A stretch of 64,000 bases of DNA from Agromyces humatus (GTDB taxonomy: Bacteria; Actinomycetota; Actinomycetes; Actinomycetales; Microbacteriaceae), in NCBI RefSeq assembly GCF_021228295.1, contig NZ_JAJQPD010000011.1, positions 1 to 64,000 on the forward strand. The letters are read 5' to 3'. The position numbers and the translations under genes were made by a program. Shown here piece by piece: positions 23,540 to 30,925 of the stretch. Position 1 is the first letter of the stretch. Every line of letters starts with the position of its first letter. The notes beneath the pieces are model-generated. The model was not told where the DNA came from, searched no databases, and saw only the letters and a program-made list of their open reading frames with translations.

Positions 23540-24895
23540 TCAGTCGGCCCTGAGGACCGTGATGCCGGTGTAATACCGCACGCGACGACCGCCGACGTTC
23601 GGCTGTGACGAGCCGATCCCGTGTGCTCGGAGCTTCGACCCGAACGGGCCCGACGCGACCGCCTGGTAGCCGTTCGCGGTGCACCAGCGCCGGTACGTCT
23701 GGTAGACATCCACGCGGGCTGCCGCGCCGGATGCGTCGAGCACGACGTTCTCGTCATCCTCGAGCCACTGAGCGATCGGGTCGGCCGCGTCGTGCAGTCG
23801 CTTTGTCGCGTCGACTGCGAGCTGCGGCGGGTCGAACCGGCCACGCGACATCAGTTCCCGAAGCGAGCGCATCGCGTGGTTGAAGATGCCGGCGAGCTCA
23901 TCGAACAGCACCGACTCGTCGAACGGTCCGAGCATCGTCACGTCGCGGTTGAATTCAACGACGCACCATCTGCGTTGCCAGCCCTTCGATGTGTCCGACG
24001 TGCGGAAGTACTCGTTCGCGGCGAAGATCGGCACGGCGTAGGGCGTGAAGGTGAACTGTTGCCCGAACTTCCTCGAGCATGTGAGGTCATCGCCTCCGGT
24101 CACGGTCTTGAGGATTTCGGGCTCGTTTACGAACTTGCTCGAGAGGTCGCCCGAGATGTTCGCTTGCACGCCGAACAGCGCGGCCGGCGCGAATCGATCC
24201 TCGATCAGGGTGTGGAGCGGCACGGCCGAGTAATTGTCGCGGCCGAGTAGACGCTGGATGACACGTAGCAGTACGGACTTCCCGTTGCCCCCGGCGCCCT
24301 GGAAGAGGAATGCCTTCTGGAATGGATTGCCAGTCATGAGGATGTAGCCGAGAATTTCCCAGACGTGCTCGATCAGGGCGGGATCCTCGAGCGTCGTTGT
24401 CAACCAGGTGTCGAAGTTCGAGCACTCGGCGGTCGGATCGAACCTCACCGGGAGCTTCGTGAGCGCACCGAGGGCGGGGTCGTGGTCGGTGATGTCATCC
24501 TCGCGCCAGTGGTAGACCCCATCGTCGAGAACGATGTACGGCAGGTATCCGCTCGGGAGGTCTCGCACGCCCACCGAGGTGAGGTCGAGGTTCAACATGT
24601 GCGCCTCGACCTGTCCGCGCACGGTCTGGCTGTAGCGGTGGCCGAGGGCGGCGGCGACTCGTCGAGTGATGCACTCCGGGTCGCGGCGCCAGACTCCGGT
24701 GTCGTACACGTACCAGTCGAGATCGATGCCGCGGCCGAGGCCGGGCGAAACGTGTGCTGCGACCTGCGTCGCGTCGAGCTTGCCGTCAGGGCCAGCGAAA
24801 GCGACCGGTGCGCTGTCGCCGCTCTTGCGGCTACCGCGGCCGCGTCCCTCGATAGGGACGACCTCTGCCAACGGCGGCTCATTCTCGCTCGCCAT
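23540..24895 (-). CDS. SF3 helicase, D5/P4-type phage/plasmid replication ATPase
   Basis: A 451-aa replication protein. A D5_N-like region (about residues 50-185, with WYVYDTGVWRRD and FDTWLTTTLEDP) is followed by an SF3 helicase: Walker A GAGGNGKSVLL (200-210), Walker B region VQANISGDL (243-251), sensor PIFAANEYFR, arginine-finger region KGWQRRW. A C-terminal winged-helix-like tail (VYQTYRRWCTANGYQAVASG) ends it. The N-terminus has no archaeo-eukaryotic primase motifs, so this is the helicase half only; P4-alpha-type proteins usually carry both. It should melt and unwind the element origin, presumably the iteron region. Priming would then rely on host or helper primase (inference). Confidence 0.88.
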   Translation of the reverse strand: MASENEPPLAEVVPIEGRGRGSRKSGDSAPVAFAGPDGKLDATQVAAHVSPGLGRGIDLDWYVYDTGVWRRDPECITRRVAAALGHRYSQTVRGQVEAHMLNLDLTSVGVRDLPSGYLPYIVLDDGVYHWREDDITDHDPALGALTKLPVRFDPTAECSNFDTWLTTTLEDPALIEHVWEILGYILMTGNPFQKAFLFQGAGGNGKSVLLRVIQRLLGRDNYSAVPLHTLIEDRFAPAALFGVQANISGDLSSKFVNEPEILKTVTGGDDLTCSRKFGQQFTFTPYAVPIFAANEYFRTSDTSKGWQRRWCVVEFNRDVTMLGPFDESVLFDELAGIFNHAMRSLRELMSRGRFDPPQLAVDATKRLHDAADPIAQWLEDDENVVLDASGAAARVDVYQTYRRWCTANGYQAVASGPFGSKLRAHGIGSSQPNVGGRRVRYYTGITVLRAD

Positions 24896-25100
24896 GGTGC
24901 TCGCCTCTCTGTACGATCGCGGCCAGCTTCAGCTCGCGAAGATCGGCATCGAAGATGTTGAACATCTCCGAGGCCGGCTCGAATCGATCCCGCTCGACCC
25001 GCGCGGCCTGCATCTGCTCGAAGAGCGAGGCGCTCGAGCCGTCGGCGCGAGAGACGTAGCTTGCGAGCACGGTCTCCCCCGCCGCCGCTTGCGCGCTCAT
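24879..25100 (-). CDS. Hypothetical small element protein, 73 aa
   Basis: A 73-aa protein (MSAQAAAGETVLASYVSRAD ... FEQMQAARVERDRF ... NIFDADLRELKLAAIVQRGE). ATG 25100 overlaps the previous stop (ATGA); the end overlaps the helicase start by 17 bp. Its position immediately before the helicase could suit a loader or origin-binding partner, but nothing in the sequence proves it. Confidence 0.6.
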   Translation of the reverse strand: MSAQAAAGETVLASYVSRADGSSASLFEQMQAARVERDRFEPASEMFNIFDADLRELKLAAIVQRGEHHGERE

Positions 25101-25318
25101 GCCGGACCCGCCGCCTCTTCGACGGCGCATGCATCGAGCCAGCGGAGCACATCAGCTTTGCGATACCGGACGTGAGCGCCGAGCTTGGTCGCTTTAGGGC
25201 CAACGCCCTCAGTCATCCACCGCGCGAGGGTGGACACTGCAACCCCGGTGAACTCGGAGAGCTCTGGCCGGGTCGAGAGTTCCGGCAGCGAGTCCACGCT
25301 GCGAAGAGTGGCGCTCAT
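25097..25318 (-). CDS. Excisionase-like helix-turn-helix protein, 73 aa
   Basis: A 73-aa protein with a MerR/Xis-type winged HTH: LSEFTGVAVSTLARWMTEGV, then the wing and VRYRKADVLRWLDACA, the usual ending of small HTH_17 DNA-binding proteins. It couples by ATGA to both neighbours. Likely an excision factor or a transcriptional activator of the operon. It is the second of two consecutive proteins of this fold. Confidence 0.78.
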   Translation of the reverse strand: MSATLRSVDSLPELSTRPELSEFTGVAVSTLARWMTEGVGPKATKLGAHVRYRKADVLRWLDACAVEEAAGPA

Positions 25319-25530
25319 CGGTCGTCCCCCGGCTTCTGCTGCGAGGTACTGAACATCTCGAGTAGCGGCTCACGTGGGATCAGAACACGCCGGCCGACCC
25401 GAACGCTTGGGATGGTTCCCTCGCGGATGCCCTCGTTCACAGTTCGGGGGTCGATCCGAAGGAGACGTGCGACCTCGGCACGAGTGAGAGTCGCGTGCCC
25501 GTCCTCGCGAGCTGCCTTCAAAAGATCCAT
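25315..25530 (-). CDS. Excisionase-like helix-turn-helix protein, 71 aa, first gene of leftward operon
   Basis: A 71-aa HTH_17-type protein: LTRAEVARLLRIDPRTVNEG, then SVRVGRRVLIPREPLLEMFS. AGGAG precedes ATG 25530; an upstream in-frame ATG (25548) has no such site. It is the first gene of a run of eleven leftward genes reaching 19239 and faces the repressor gene across a 101-bp switch region. Two different excisionase-like proteins in tandem suggest that one regulates and the other directs excision (inference). Confidence 0.78.
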   Translation of the reverse strand: MDLLKAAREDGHATLTRAEVARLLRIDPRTVNEGIREGTIPSVRVGRRVLIPREPLLEMFSTSQQKPGDDR

Positions 25531-25559
25531 GTTGCCATCTCCTGACACAGATTGATCGT

Positions 25560-25631
25560 GGATTACTTCTAGACATCACAGTACCTCGAAGTGCTTGGAG
25601 GATGCAACCAATGCGGGTATTGTTTCTACAC
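25560..25631. promoter_or_regulatory. Overlapping divergent promoters: lysogeny-type switch
   Basis: Rightward promoter: TTGGAG (25595-25600), 17-bp spacer, TATTGT (25618-25623), giving an apparently leaderless repressor mRNA with ATG 25632. Leftward promoter (minus strand): TTGCAT (25602-25607), 18-bp spacer, TACTGT (25578-25583). The leftward -35 lies inside the rightward spacer, so the two cannot be occupied freely together. Two related minus-strand repeats, TGTAGAAACAATAC (25617-25630) and TCTAGAAGTAATCC (25560-25573), 10 of 14 matching, are candidate repressor operators. Confidence 0.6.
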
Positions 25632-26279
25632 ATGGCAGAACGCAACAGTTCCGACTCCTGGCCGGCACGGCTCGCCGAGAGCGTCGGGCGGCAGGTGAAG
25701 CGCTACCGAGAGCGTCCAGAGTCGAAGATGAGCGCGCAGGCGCTGGCAGACCGGACGGCGGAACTCGGCCATGAGATCAAGCGATCAGTCATCGCGAACC
25801 TCGAGAGCGGCCGGCGCGACTTCGTATCGGTCGCCGACTTGCTCGTGCTTGCGAAAGCGCTCGACGTGCCACCGATGGCGCTGCTAATTCCGATCGAGGG
25901 CGGTGGAACCGTCGAGATTCTGAACGGCGCGTTCAGCGATCCCTGGCACGCCGTCGACTGGTTCAACGGTTGGAGCGACTACATACCGGCGACCGATTCC
26001 CGACCATCCAGCGGCGACTTCTCCGCCTGGTATGCGGCGACCGAACCCTTCACTCTGAAGCTCGCCTACGACGAACTACTGAGCGAGTACGACCAATCTG
26101 CGGTCGACGCGCAGGGCCTCGCGGACAACCCGACCGCCCACGAACTCGCAGTGAAACGGACGATTGAGATCAACAAGCGACTGCGCGCCCTCGAGGTCGA
26201 GCTGCAGAACCAAGGGATCGCAGTACCGACAATCCGGCGCAGAGCCGACGAACGCGGCCAGACCGGCGCAGGGGCATAG
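25632..26279 (+). CDS. XRE-family repressor of the element
   Basis: A 215-aa protein with an N-terminal HTH_3 domain (SAQALADRTAELGHEIKRSV, then IANLESGRRDF and VADLLVLAKALDVPPMALL). The C-terminal region has WHAVDWFNGWSDYIPATDSR and a helical end, unlike the S24 peptidase of LexA-type phage repressors; no autocleavage motif is seen. ATG 25632 is chosen over 25602 because the promoter -10 ends at 25623, implying a leaderless message. It is followed after 2 bp by the integrase gene, so repressor and integrase are co-expressed. Likely the immunity/maintenance regulator; induction may require a helper protein, as for satellites (inference). Confidence 0.85.
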   Translation: MAERNSSDSWPARLAESVGRQVKRYRERPESKMSAQALADRTAELGHEIKRSVIANLESGRRDFVSVADLLVLAKALDVPPMALLIPIEGGGTVEILNGAFSDPWHAVDWFNGWSDYIPATDSRPSSGDFSAWYAATEPFTLKLAYDELLSEYDQSAVDAQGLADNPTAHELAVKRTIEINKRLRALEVELQNQGIAVPTIRRRADERGQTGAGA

Positions 26280-26281
26280 TC

Positions 26282-27415
26282 GTGCCACGCCCTCGCACGC
26301 CGATCGCGAGCCACGGCGCCGTTACCGTCGTCGAGGTCGAGCCGGGGCGCTGGCGCGCGCGCACGCGATACCGGTTCGAGGACGGCAGGCTTCGCCAGGT
26401 CGAGCGTTTCGCGCCGTCGAAGGCCAAGGCCGTCGCGTCGCTCAAGCGCGCGTTGACGACGCTCAGCACGAGCACGGGCGGCGACGTGCGCCGCGAGACG
26501 CACCTGTCCGAGCTCGCTGACAGGTTCCTCGAGTCGAAGGCCGACCGCGCGCCGCGCACGCTCGACACGTACCGGCAGACGATCGAGCATCTCGTGCGGC
26601 CGGCGCTCGGGTCGGTGACGATCGCTGAGGCGACGCCAGAGCGCCTCGAGCGGTTCATCGCGCGCGTGCGGTCTACGAATGGGCCGGGCGCTGCGAAGGG
26701 GTGCCGCGCGGTGCTCTCGGGGATGATGGGCATCGCAGCGCGTGCGAACGCGGTCAGGCACAATCCGGTGCGGGAACTCTCGCCGATCGCCAGGGCGAGA
26801 GGCGGCGCCGAGGCGATCCCGGTCGAGCGGCTCGCCGAGCTGCTCGAGGCGGTGCGCGCTGACGAGCGGCTTCGCCAGGTCGACGCGGCCGACATGATCG
26901 AGTTTCTGGCCGGCACCGGATGCCGCGTCGGCGAGGCGTGCGCGATCGTCTGGGATGACGTAGACCTCGAGGCGGGCCGGGTGACGATCCGCGCCAACGT
27001 CGTGCGAGCGCGCGGCGTGGGCCTCATCCGCCAGGACCACACGAAGACGAAGGCCGGCGCCCGCACGATCGCGTTGCCGTCGTCGCTGCTCGGCATGCTC
27101 GTCGACCGGCGTGTGCGCCTTGAGTCGAACCCGCTCGGGCTCGTGTTCCCGACCGTGCTCGGCAACCTCCGCGACCCGCGCAACACGTCGCGAGACTGGG
27201 CCGAGGCGCGAGAGCGGATCGGCTACCCGACCGTGACGACGCACAGCTTCCGCAAGACGGTCGCGACGGCCCTCGACCGTGCCGGCCTCTCGGCGCGCGA
27301 CATCGCCGAGTACCTCGGCCACGAGAACCCATCGATCACGCAAGACGTGTACATGGCCAAGAACGCCGAGAGCGCTCGCGCCGCAGCGGCGATGGGCGAC
27401 TACCTCGCGCGCTGA
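26282..27415 (+). CDS. Tyrosine integrase of the element
   Basis: A 377-aa phage-type integrase: N-terminal arm-binding/AP2-like part (GRWRARTRYRFEDGRLRQVE), SAM-like core-binding domain (about residues 75-160), catalytic domain with R215 (GCRVGEA), K257, H321 and R324 (HSFRKT), H347 (YLGHENP) and Y357 (TQDVYM). GTG 26282 follows the repressor stop. The gene lies 122 bp from attR in tRNA-Met, the standard place for the enzyme that integrated the element. TGCGGGGT repeats in both arms are its likely arm sites. Confidence 0.93.
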   Translation: MPRPRTPIASHGAVTVVEVEPGRWRARTRYRFEDGRLRQVERFAPSKAKAVASLKRALTTLSTSTGGDVRRETHLSELADRFLESKADRAPRTLDTYRQTIEHLVRPALGSVTIAEATPERLERFIARVRSTNGPGAAKGCRAVLSGMMGIAARANAVRHNPVRELSPIARARGGAEAIPVERLAELLEAVRADERLRQVDAADMIEFLAGTGCRVGEACAIVWDDVDLEAGRVTIRANVVRARGVGLIRQDHTKTKAGARTIALPSSLLGMLVDRRVRLESNPLGLVFPTVLGNLRDPRNTSRDWAEARERIGYPTVTTHSFRKTVATALDRAGLSARDIAEYLGHENPSITQDVYMAKNAESARAAAAMGDYLAR

Positions 27416-27418
27416 AAG

Positions 27419-27481
27419 TGCGGGGTGCGGCGCGCCCGGCGCTCGAGTGTCGGAATCGAATGTGCGGGGTTTGTGCGGGGT
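27419..27481 (+). repeat. Right-arm integrase-type repeats TGCGGGGT (x3)
   Basis: TGCGGGGT at 27419-27426, 27463-27470 and 27474-27481, same orientation as the left-arm copies. The final pair repeats the 11-bp spacing seen at 17823/17834. They lie between the integrase stop and the att core. Confidence 0.7.
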
Positions 27482-27537
27482 CGGCCTACCTGATAACACA
27501 CGAATGGCCCGAACTTCCGCAGAAATCCGGGCCTCTT

Positions 27538-27575
27538 GTAGCGAGGGCGGGACTCGAACCCGCGACACCACGATT
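27538..27575. other. attR: 38-bp core within tRNA-Met
   Basis: The integrase-proximal attachment site, identical to 17678-17715. The core covers the tRNA 3' half up to the base beside the anticodon, so integration leaves an intact tRNA gene. Confidence 0.93.
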
Positions 27576-27612
27576 ATGAGCCGTGTGCTCTAACCACCTG
27601 AGCTACCCCGCC
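27539..27612 (-). tRNA. tRNA-Met (CAT), elongator type
   Basis: A 74-nt cloverleaf on the minus strand: acceptor GGCGGGG pairs with CCTCGCT-type 3' end region, D-loop AGCTCAGGTGGTTAGAGC, anticodon loop CTCATAA (CAT), T-loop GGTTCGAGTCC. CCA is not encoded. The 3' half is the integration target of the element. Confidence 0.92.
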
Positions 27613-27649
27613 GGGAAGGTTCTTCGAGCATACGCTCAGACCGAACCAG

Positions 27650-27721
<72 letters not shown>

Positions 27722-27859
27722 GTGCGCCGCAATTGGCAACCGTACGAGGATATCACCTCACGAGGCGTGCTTCGAACCACCGCGGGTCCGCGAGAAATCG
27801 GGGCCGACGGAGGGATTCCGCCGGCCGAACTCTGCGGCTGATCGCCTCCGCGTCCGGCG

Positions 27860-29782
27860 TCACCACGCGGGCGTCGAAACGCCCGGCAGCACCCAGCCGG
27901 CGAACGAGGGCCCGGTCGCCGAGAGCGTCGTGGAACCGTCGGATGTCGCGAGCCCGGCATCGCCGAACGCCACAGCAGCGGCATCCGATCGCGCCGACAG
28001 GGCCGACCCGAGCGGCAGCGCAGCGGTCTCGAACGACAGCGTCGACGCGGCGCGCGCGGCGAAGACCAGCAGGGTCTCTTCTGCCGATTCGCGCACGAAC
28101 GCGACCGCGTCGTCGCCGACCGCGAGCCAGCGGATGCCACCCGTGGCGAGTACCGGATGCGCCCGCCGCAGCGCGACGAGCGAACGGTACGTCTCGAGCA
28201 CCGGTGCGACATCCGCCGAGCCCTCGCTCCCCCACGGAATCGGCGTGCGCGATGCCTCGCCGTCGATGCCGGTGAGCCCGAACTCGTCGCCCGCCCACAC
28301 GACCGGGATTCCCGGCAGCGTCACCGCGAGCCCGAACGCGACGGGCACGGTTCCGGGCAGGGCGGAGGTCGCGAACCGCGGGGTGTCGTGCGTGTCGAGC
28401 GCGTTCATGGTCGCGACGCGCGTGCGCCACGGGAACCCCGCAGCGAAGCGCTGGTGCGCCGCGACGAACTCGCCACCCGTGAACGTCGGCACCCGCGCGA
28501 GCGCGAATCCGATGCCGCCGCCGGCGGGGCTGCCCGGCTGCTGCAGCCAGCTCCACAACGGTCGGGTGAGCGGCGTGTATGTCATCGCGCCGTGCCACGC
28601 GTCGCCCTGGAAATCGCTCGCGGCGTCGTTCGTCGACTCGCCCAGCAGGATCGTGTCGGCGTTCACGTCGAGCATCGTCGCGCGGATCGTGAGCCGCACC
28701 TGCTCGTTGAGATCTTCGTCGCCGAGCCGCCCCGTCATGTTTGCGACGTCGATGCGCCACCCGTCGAGGTTGAACGGCGGCGCCAGGAACCGGGCCACCA
28801 CGGAGTCGGGTCCGTCGATGAACCGGCGGCGCAGCTCGCGCGACTTCCAGTCGAACTTCGGCAGGCTCGGCACGCCCAGCCACGACTCGTACGTTCCGTC
28901 GTCGTGCAGGTAGTAGAAGGCCCGTTCGGGCGCGGCGGGGTCGGCCTGCGCCGCGCGGAACCACTCGTGCGCGTCGCCCGAGTGATTCGACGTGAGGTCG
29001 CCGATGACACGGATGCCCCGCGCGTGAGCCGCCTCGACGAGCCTGACCAGCGCCTCGTCGCCGCCGAGCAGCGGGTCGACGTGGTCGAACGTCGAGGCGT
29101 CGTAGCGGTGGTTCGACCGAGCCGGGAAGAACGGGGTGAGGTACAGCAGGTTGATGCCGATGGCCTCGAGGTGGTCGAGGTGCTCGCGCACGCCGTCGAG
29201 GTCGCCGCCGTAGAACTGCGCCGAGCGGCCCGGCGGCACGGGGTCGAGCTGGTCTGTCCACTCGGCGGGGATCGCCCAGTCGGGCAGCTTCGTCTCTTCC
29301 CGGAGCCTCTCGAACGGCGCGGCATCAGACTTCGCGAACCGATCGGGGAACACCTGGTACATCACGCTCGAGGCGGCCCACTCTGGTGCCGGCGCATGCG
29401 CGACGAGACGGAAGTCGTCGTGATCGCGCACCTCGACGCTCGACAGCCCAGCCTGGTTCAGCCAATGCTGACGGCCGTCACCGCCGACGAGTAGCCAGCG
29501 ATAGCCGTGCACGGGATTCTCGACCTCGACCGCGGCCTCCCACCACTGCCAGCCGTCAGCCACGCCGGCCGCGCCGGGCGCGCCCGTGCCACCGTCGGGC
29601 AGCCGCACCGCCTCGTCGAACCGGGGTTCGCGGTTGGGGTTCGAACGCGTGCCGACCCAGCGCAGCGGACCGAACGTGTCGGGCACGCGCAGCCGAACGC
29701 GCACGACCTCGCCGAGCGCGGGCGCCTGGGTCGAGACGTGCAGCGGCGATCCGTCGTGGTGGGGGCTCAGTCGCTCAGGCAT
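27860..29782 (-). CDS. GH13 neopullulanase/cyclomaltodextrinase-like alpha-amylase
   Basis: A 640-aa cytoplasmic GH13 enzyme (no signal peptide). An N-terminal beta-sandwich (about 10-125) of the neopullulanase type precedes the (beta/alpha)8 barrel: YQVFPDRFAKSD, LYLTPFFPARSNHRYD, DLTSNHSGDAHEW, nucleophile in DGWRIDVANM, acid/base in ILLGESTND, and the third Asp in ALDTHDTPRF. A C-terminal beta domain ends it. It should hydrolyse imported maltodextrins or cyclodextrins to maltose/glucose. It lies downstream of the MalG-type gene in the same direction, separated by a long hairpin. The minus-strand gap down to the tRNAs (27722-27859) shows no gene. Confidence 0.87.
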   Translation of the reverse strand: MPERLSPHHDGSPLHVSTQAPALGEVVRVRLRVPDTFGPLRWVGTRSNPNREPRFDEAVRLPDGGTGAPGAAGVADGWQWWEAAVEVENPVHGYRWLLVGGDGRQHWLNQAGLSSVEVRDHDDFRLVAHAPAPEWAASSVMYQVFPDRFAKSDAAPFERLREETKLPDWAIPAEWTDQLDPVPPGRSAQFYGGDLDGVREHLDHLEAIGINLLYLTPFFPARSNHRYDASTFDHVDPLLGGDEALVRLVEAAHARGIRVIGDLTSNHSGDAHEWFRAAQADPAAPERAFYYLHDDGTYESWLGVPSLPKFDWKSRELRRRFIDGPDSVVARFLAPPFNLDGWRIDVANMTGRLGDEDLNEQVRLTIRATMLDVNADTILLGESTNDAASDFQGDAWHGAMTYTPLTRPLWSWLQQPGSPAGGGIGFALARVPTFTGGEFVAAHQRFAAGFPWRTRVATMNALDTHDTPRFATSALPGTVPVAFGLAVTLPGIPVVWAGDEFGLTGIDGEASRTPIPWGSEGSADVAPVLETYRSLVALRRAHPVLATGGIRWLAVGDDAVAFVRESAEETLLVFAARAASTLSFETAALPLGSALSARSDAAAVAFGDAGLATSDGSTTLSATGPSFAGWVLPGVSTPAW

Positions 29783-29813
29783 GGTTCGACCCTCTCAGGT
29801 GTTGCGGGCTGTC

Positions 29814-29894
29814 TGCTCGTTCAGGGGATTTTGGCGACACGCCGTCATGGGCCCCGGCCTGCTCGGTGTGTCGCTGAAATCCCCTGAACGAGCA
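29814..29894. repeat. Long inverted repeat between malG-type and GH13 genes
   Basis: Two 27-nt arms, 29814-29840 and 29868-29894, are reverse complements with two mismatches around a 27-nt loop. The outer flanks extend the symmetry (AGGTGTTGC on the left, GCAACACCT on the right) after an 11-nt bulge. The hairpin lies between two genes read leftward, so it could end or attenuate transcription before the GH13 gene, or be a REP/MITE-like insertion. Confidence 0.75.
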
Positions 29895-29938
29895 ACACCT
29901 CTCCACGCCGGGGCGACGCGACGCTGTGACCCGGCGAC

Positions 29939-30925
29939 CTACTTGACCGCGCCGGCCGTCAGGCCGCCGACGATGTACTTCTGCAACCAGAGGAACAGGG
30001 CGACGACCGGGAGCGCCGCCATCACCGCGCCGGCCGAGAACGCGCTCCAGTCCGCGTAGCGCGGATTCGAGACGAGCTTCGTGAGGCCCACGGCGAGGGT
30101 CTGCTTCTCGGTGTCGATGAGCAGCACCGACGCCACGACGAACTCGTTCACGGACGCGATGAACGACAGCAGCGCGACGACCGCGAGGATCGGTGCCGCG
30201 AGACGCAGGATGATCGTGAAGAAGATGCGGGCGTGGCCCGCGCCGTCGATCTTCGCCGCCTCATCGATCGACGCGGGAATCGTGTTGAAGAAGCCATACA
30301 TGAGGAAGGTGTTCACGCCGAGCGCACCGCCGAGGTACACCATGATCAGGCCGATGTGGGTGTTCAGGCCGATCGCGGGGAACCAGTCGCTGATCGAGCT
30401 CATGAGCAGGAAGATCGCGACGACCGCGAGCAGCTGCGGGAACATCTGCACGACGACGATGGAGATGAGACCGAACCGACGCCCGGTGAAGCGCATGCGC
30501 GAGAAGGAATACGCCGCGAGCGCGCCGAGGAAGACCGTGCCGACCGCGGTGATGCCGGCGACCATCAGCGTGTTCGCGAACCACGCCGGGTACGGAACCT
30601 GCGGGTCGGACAGGATGCGCGCGTAGCTCTCGAGGCCGATCTTCGAGAACAGCGCGTTCGACCCGGTGAGGGTTCCCTGCGGGTTCAGCGACGACGAGAT
30701 CACGAACACGATCGGGAACAGGGCGAACGCGACCATGATGAGCGCAACGATGTGCCGCCACCCGGTCGCACGGAACCAACGGCCGAAGTCGAACGGCCGC
30801 CTGGGGCCGCCGCGCTTCGCCGTCTCGACCGCTTGGGGGTCGAGGCCTGCCACGACTGCGCCCGACCGCAGCAGGTCGCCCTCGCGGTACGGCGTGCCCG
30901 CCGAGGTGTCCAGGGAGTCAGCCAT
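29939..30925 (-). CDS. malG: Maltose-type ABC importer, MalG-like permease
   Basis: A 328-aa inner permease with six membrane segments. The binding-protein-dependent transport loop is EAAKIDGAGHARIFFTIILR. The C-terminus LQKYIVGGLTAGAVK is the typical MalG ending that contacts MalK. Cytoplasmic N-terminal extension of about 45 residues. Its ATG shares one base with the stop of the MalF-type gene. No ATPase gene is nearby; a shared MsiK-type ATPase elsewhere is usual in actinobacteria (known of the family). Confidence 0.85.
   Translation of the reverse strand: MADSLDTSAGTPYREGDLLRSGAVVAGLDPQAVETAKRGGPRRPFDFGRWFRATGWRHIVALIMVAFALFPIVFVISSSLNPQGTLTGSNALFSKIGLESYARILSDPQVPYPAWFANTLMVAGITAVGTVFLGALAAYSFSRMRFTGRRFGLISIVVVQMFPQLLAVVAIFLLMSSISDWFPAIGLNTHIGLIMVYLGGALGVNTFLMYGFFNTIPASIDEAAKIDGAGHARIFFTIILRLAAPILAVVALLSFIASVNEFVVASVLLIDTEKQTLAVGLTKLVSNPRYADWSAFSAGAVMAALPVVALFLWLQKYIVGGLTAGAVK

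Larger units (their letters stand above)
17678..27575. mobile_element. Satellite-like integrative element in tRNA-Met, about 9.9 kb
   Basis: Flanked by 38-bp perfect direct repeats that duplicate the 3' half of tRNA-Met. Carried genes: tyrosine integrase next to the tRNA end, XRE repressor, divergent overlapping promoters, two excisionase-like HTH proteins, SF3 (D5-like) helicase, four small unknowns, a tape-measure-like protein, a second tyrosine recombinase with three core-binding repeats, a zinc ribbon, a 190-aa unknown and an iteron/AT-rich origin-like region. There is no terminase, portal, capsid, lysis gene or relaxase. This inventory fits a phage satellite (PICI/P4-like in logic) or a replicating IME better than a prophage or ICE. 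The class name is inference; integration into tRNA-Met is directly visible. Confidence 0.85.
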
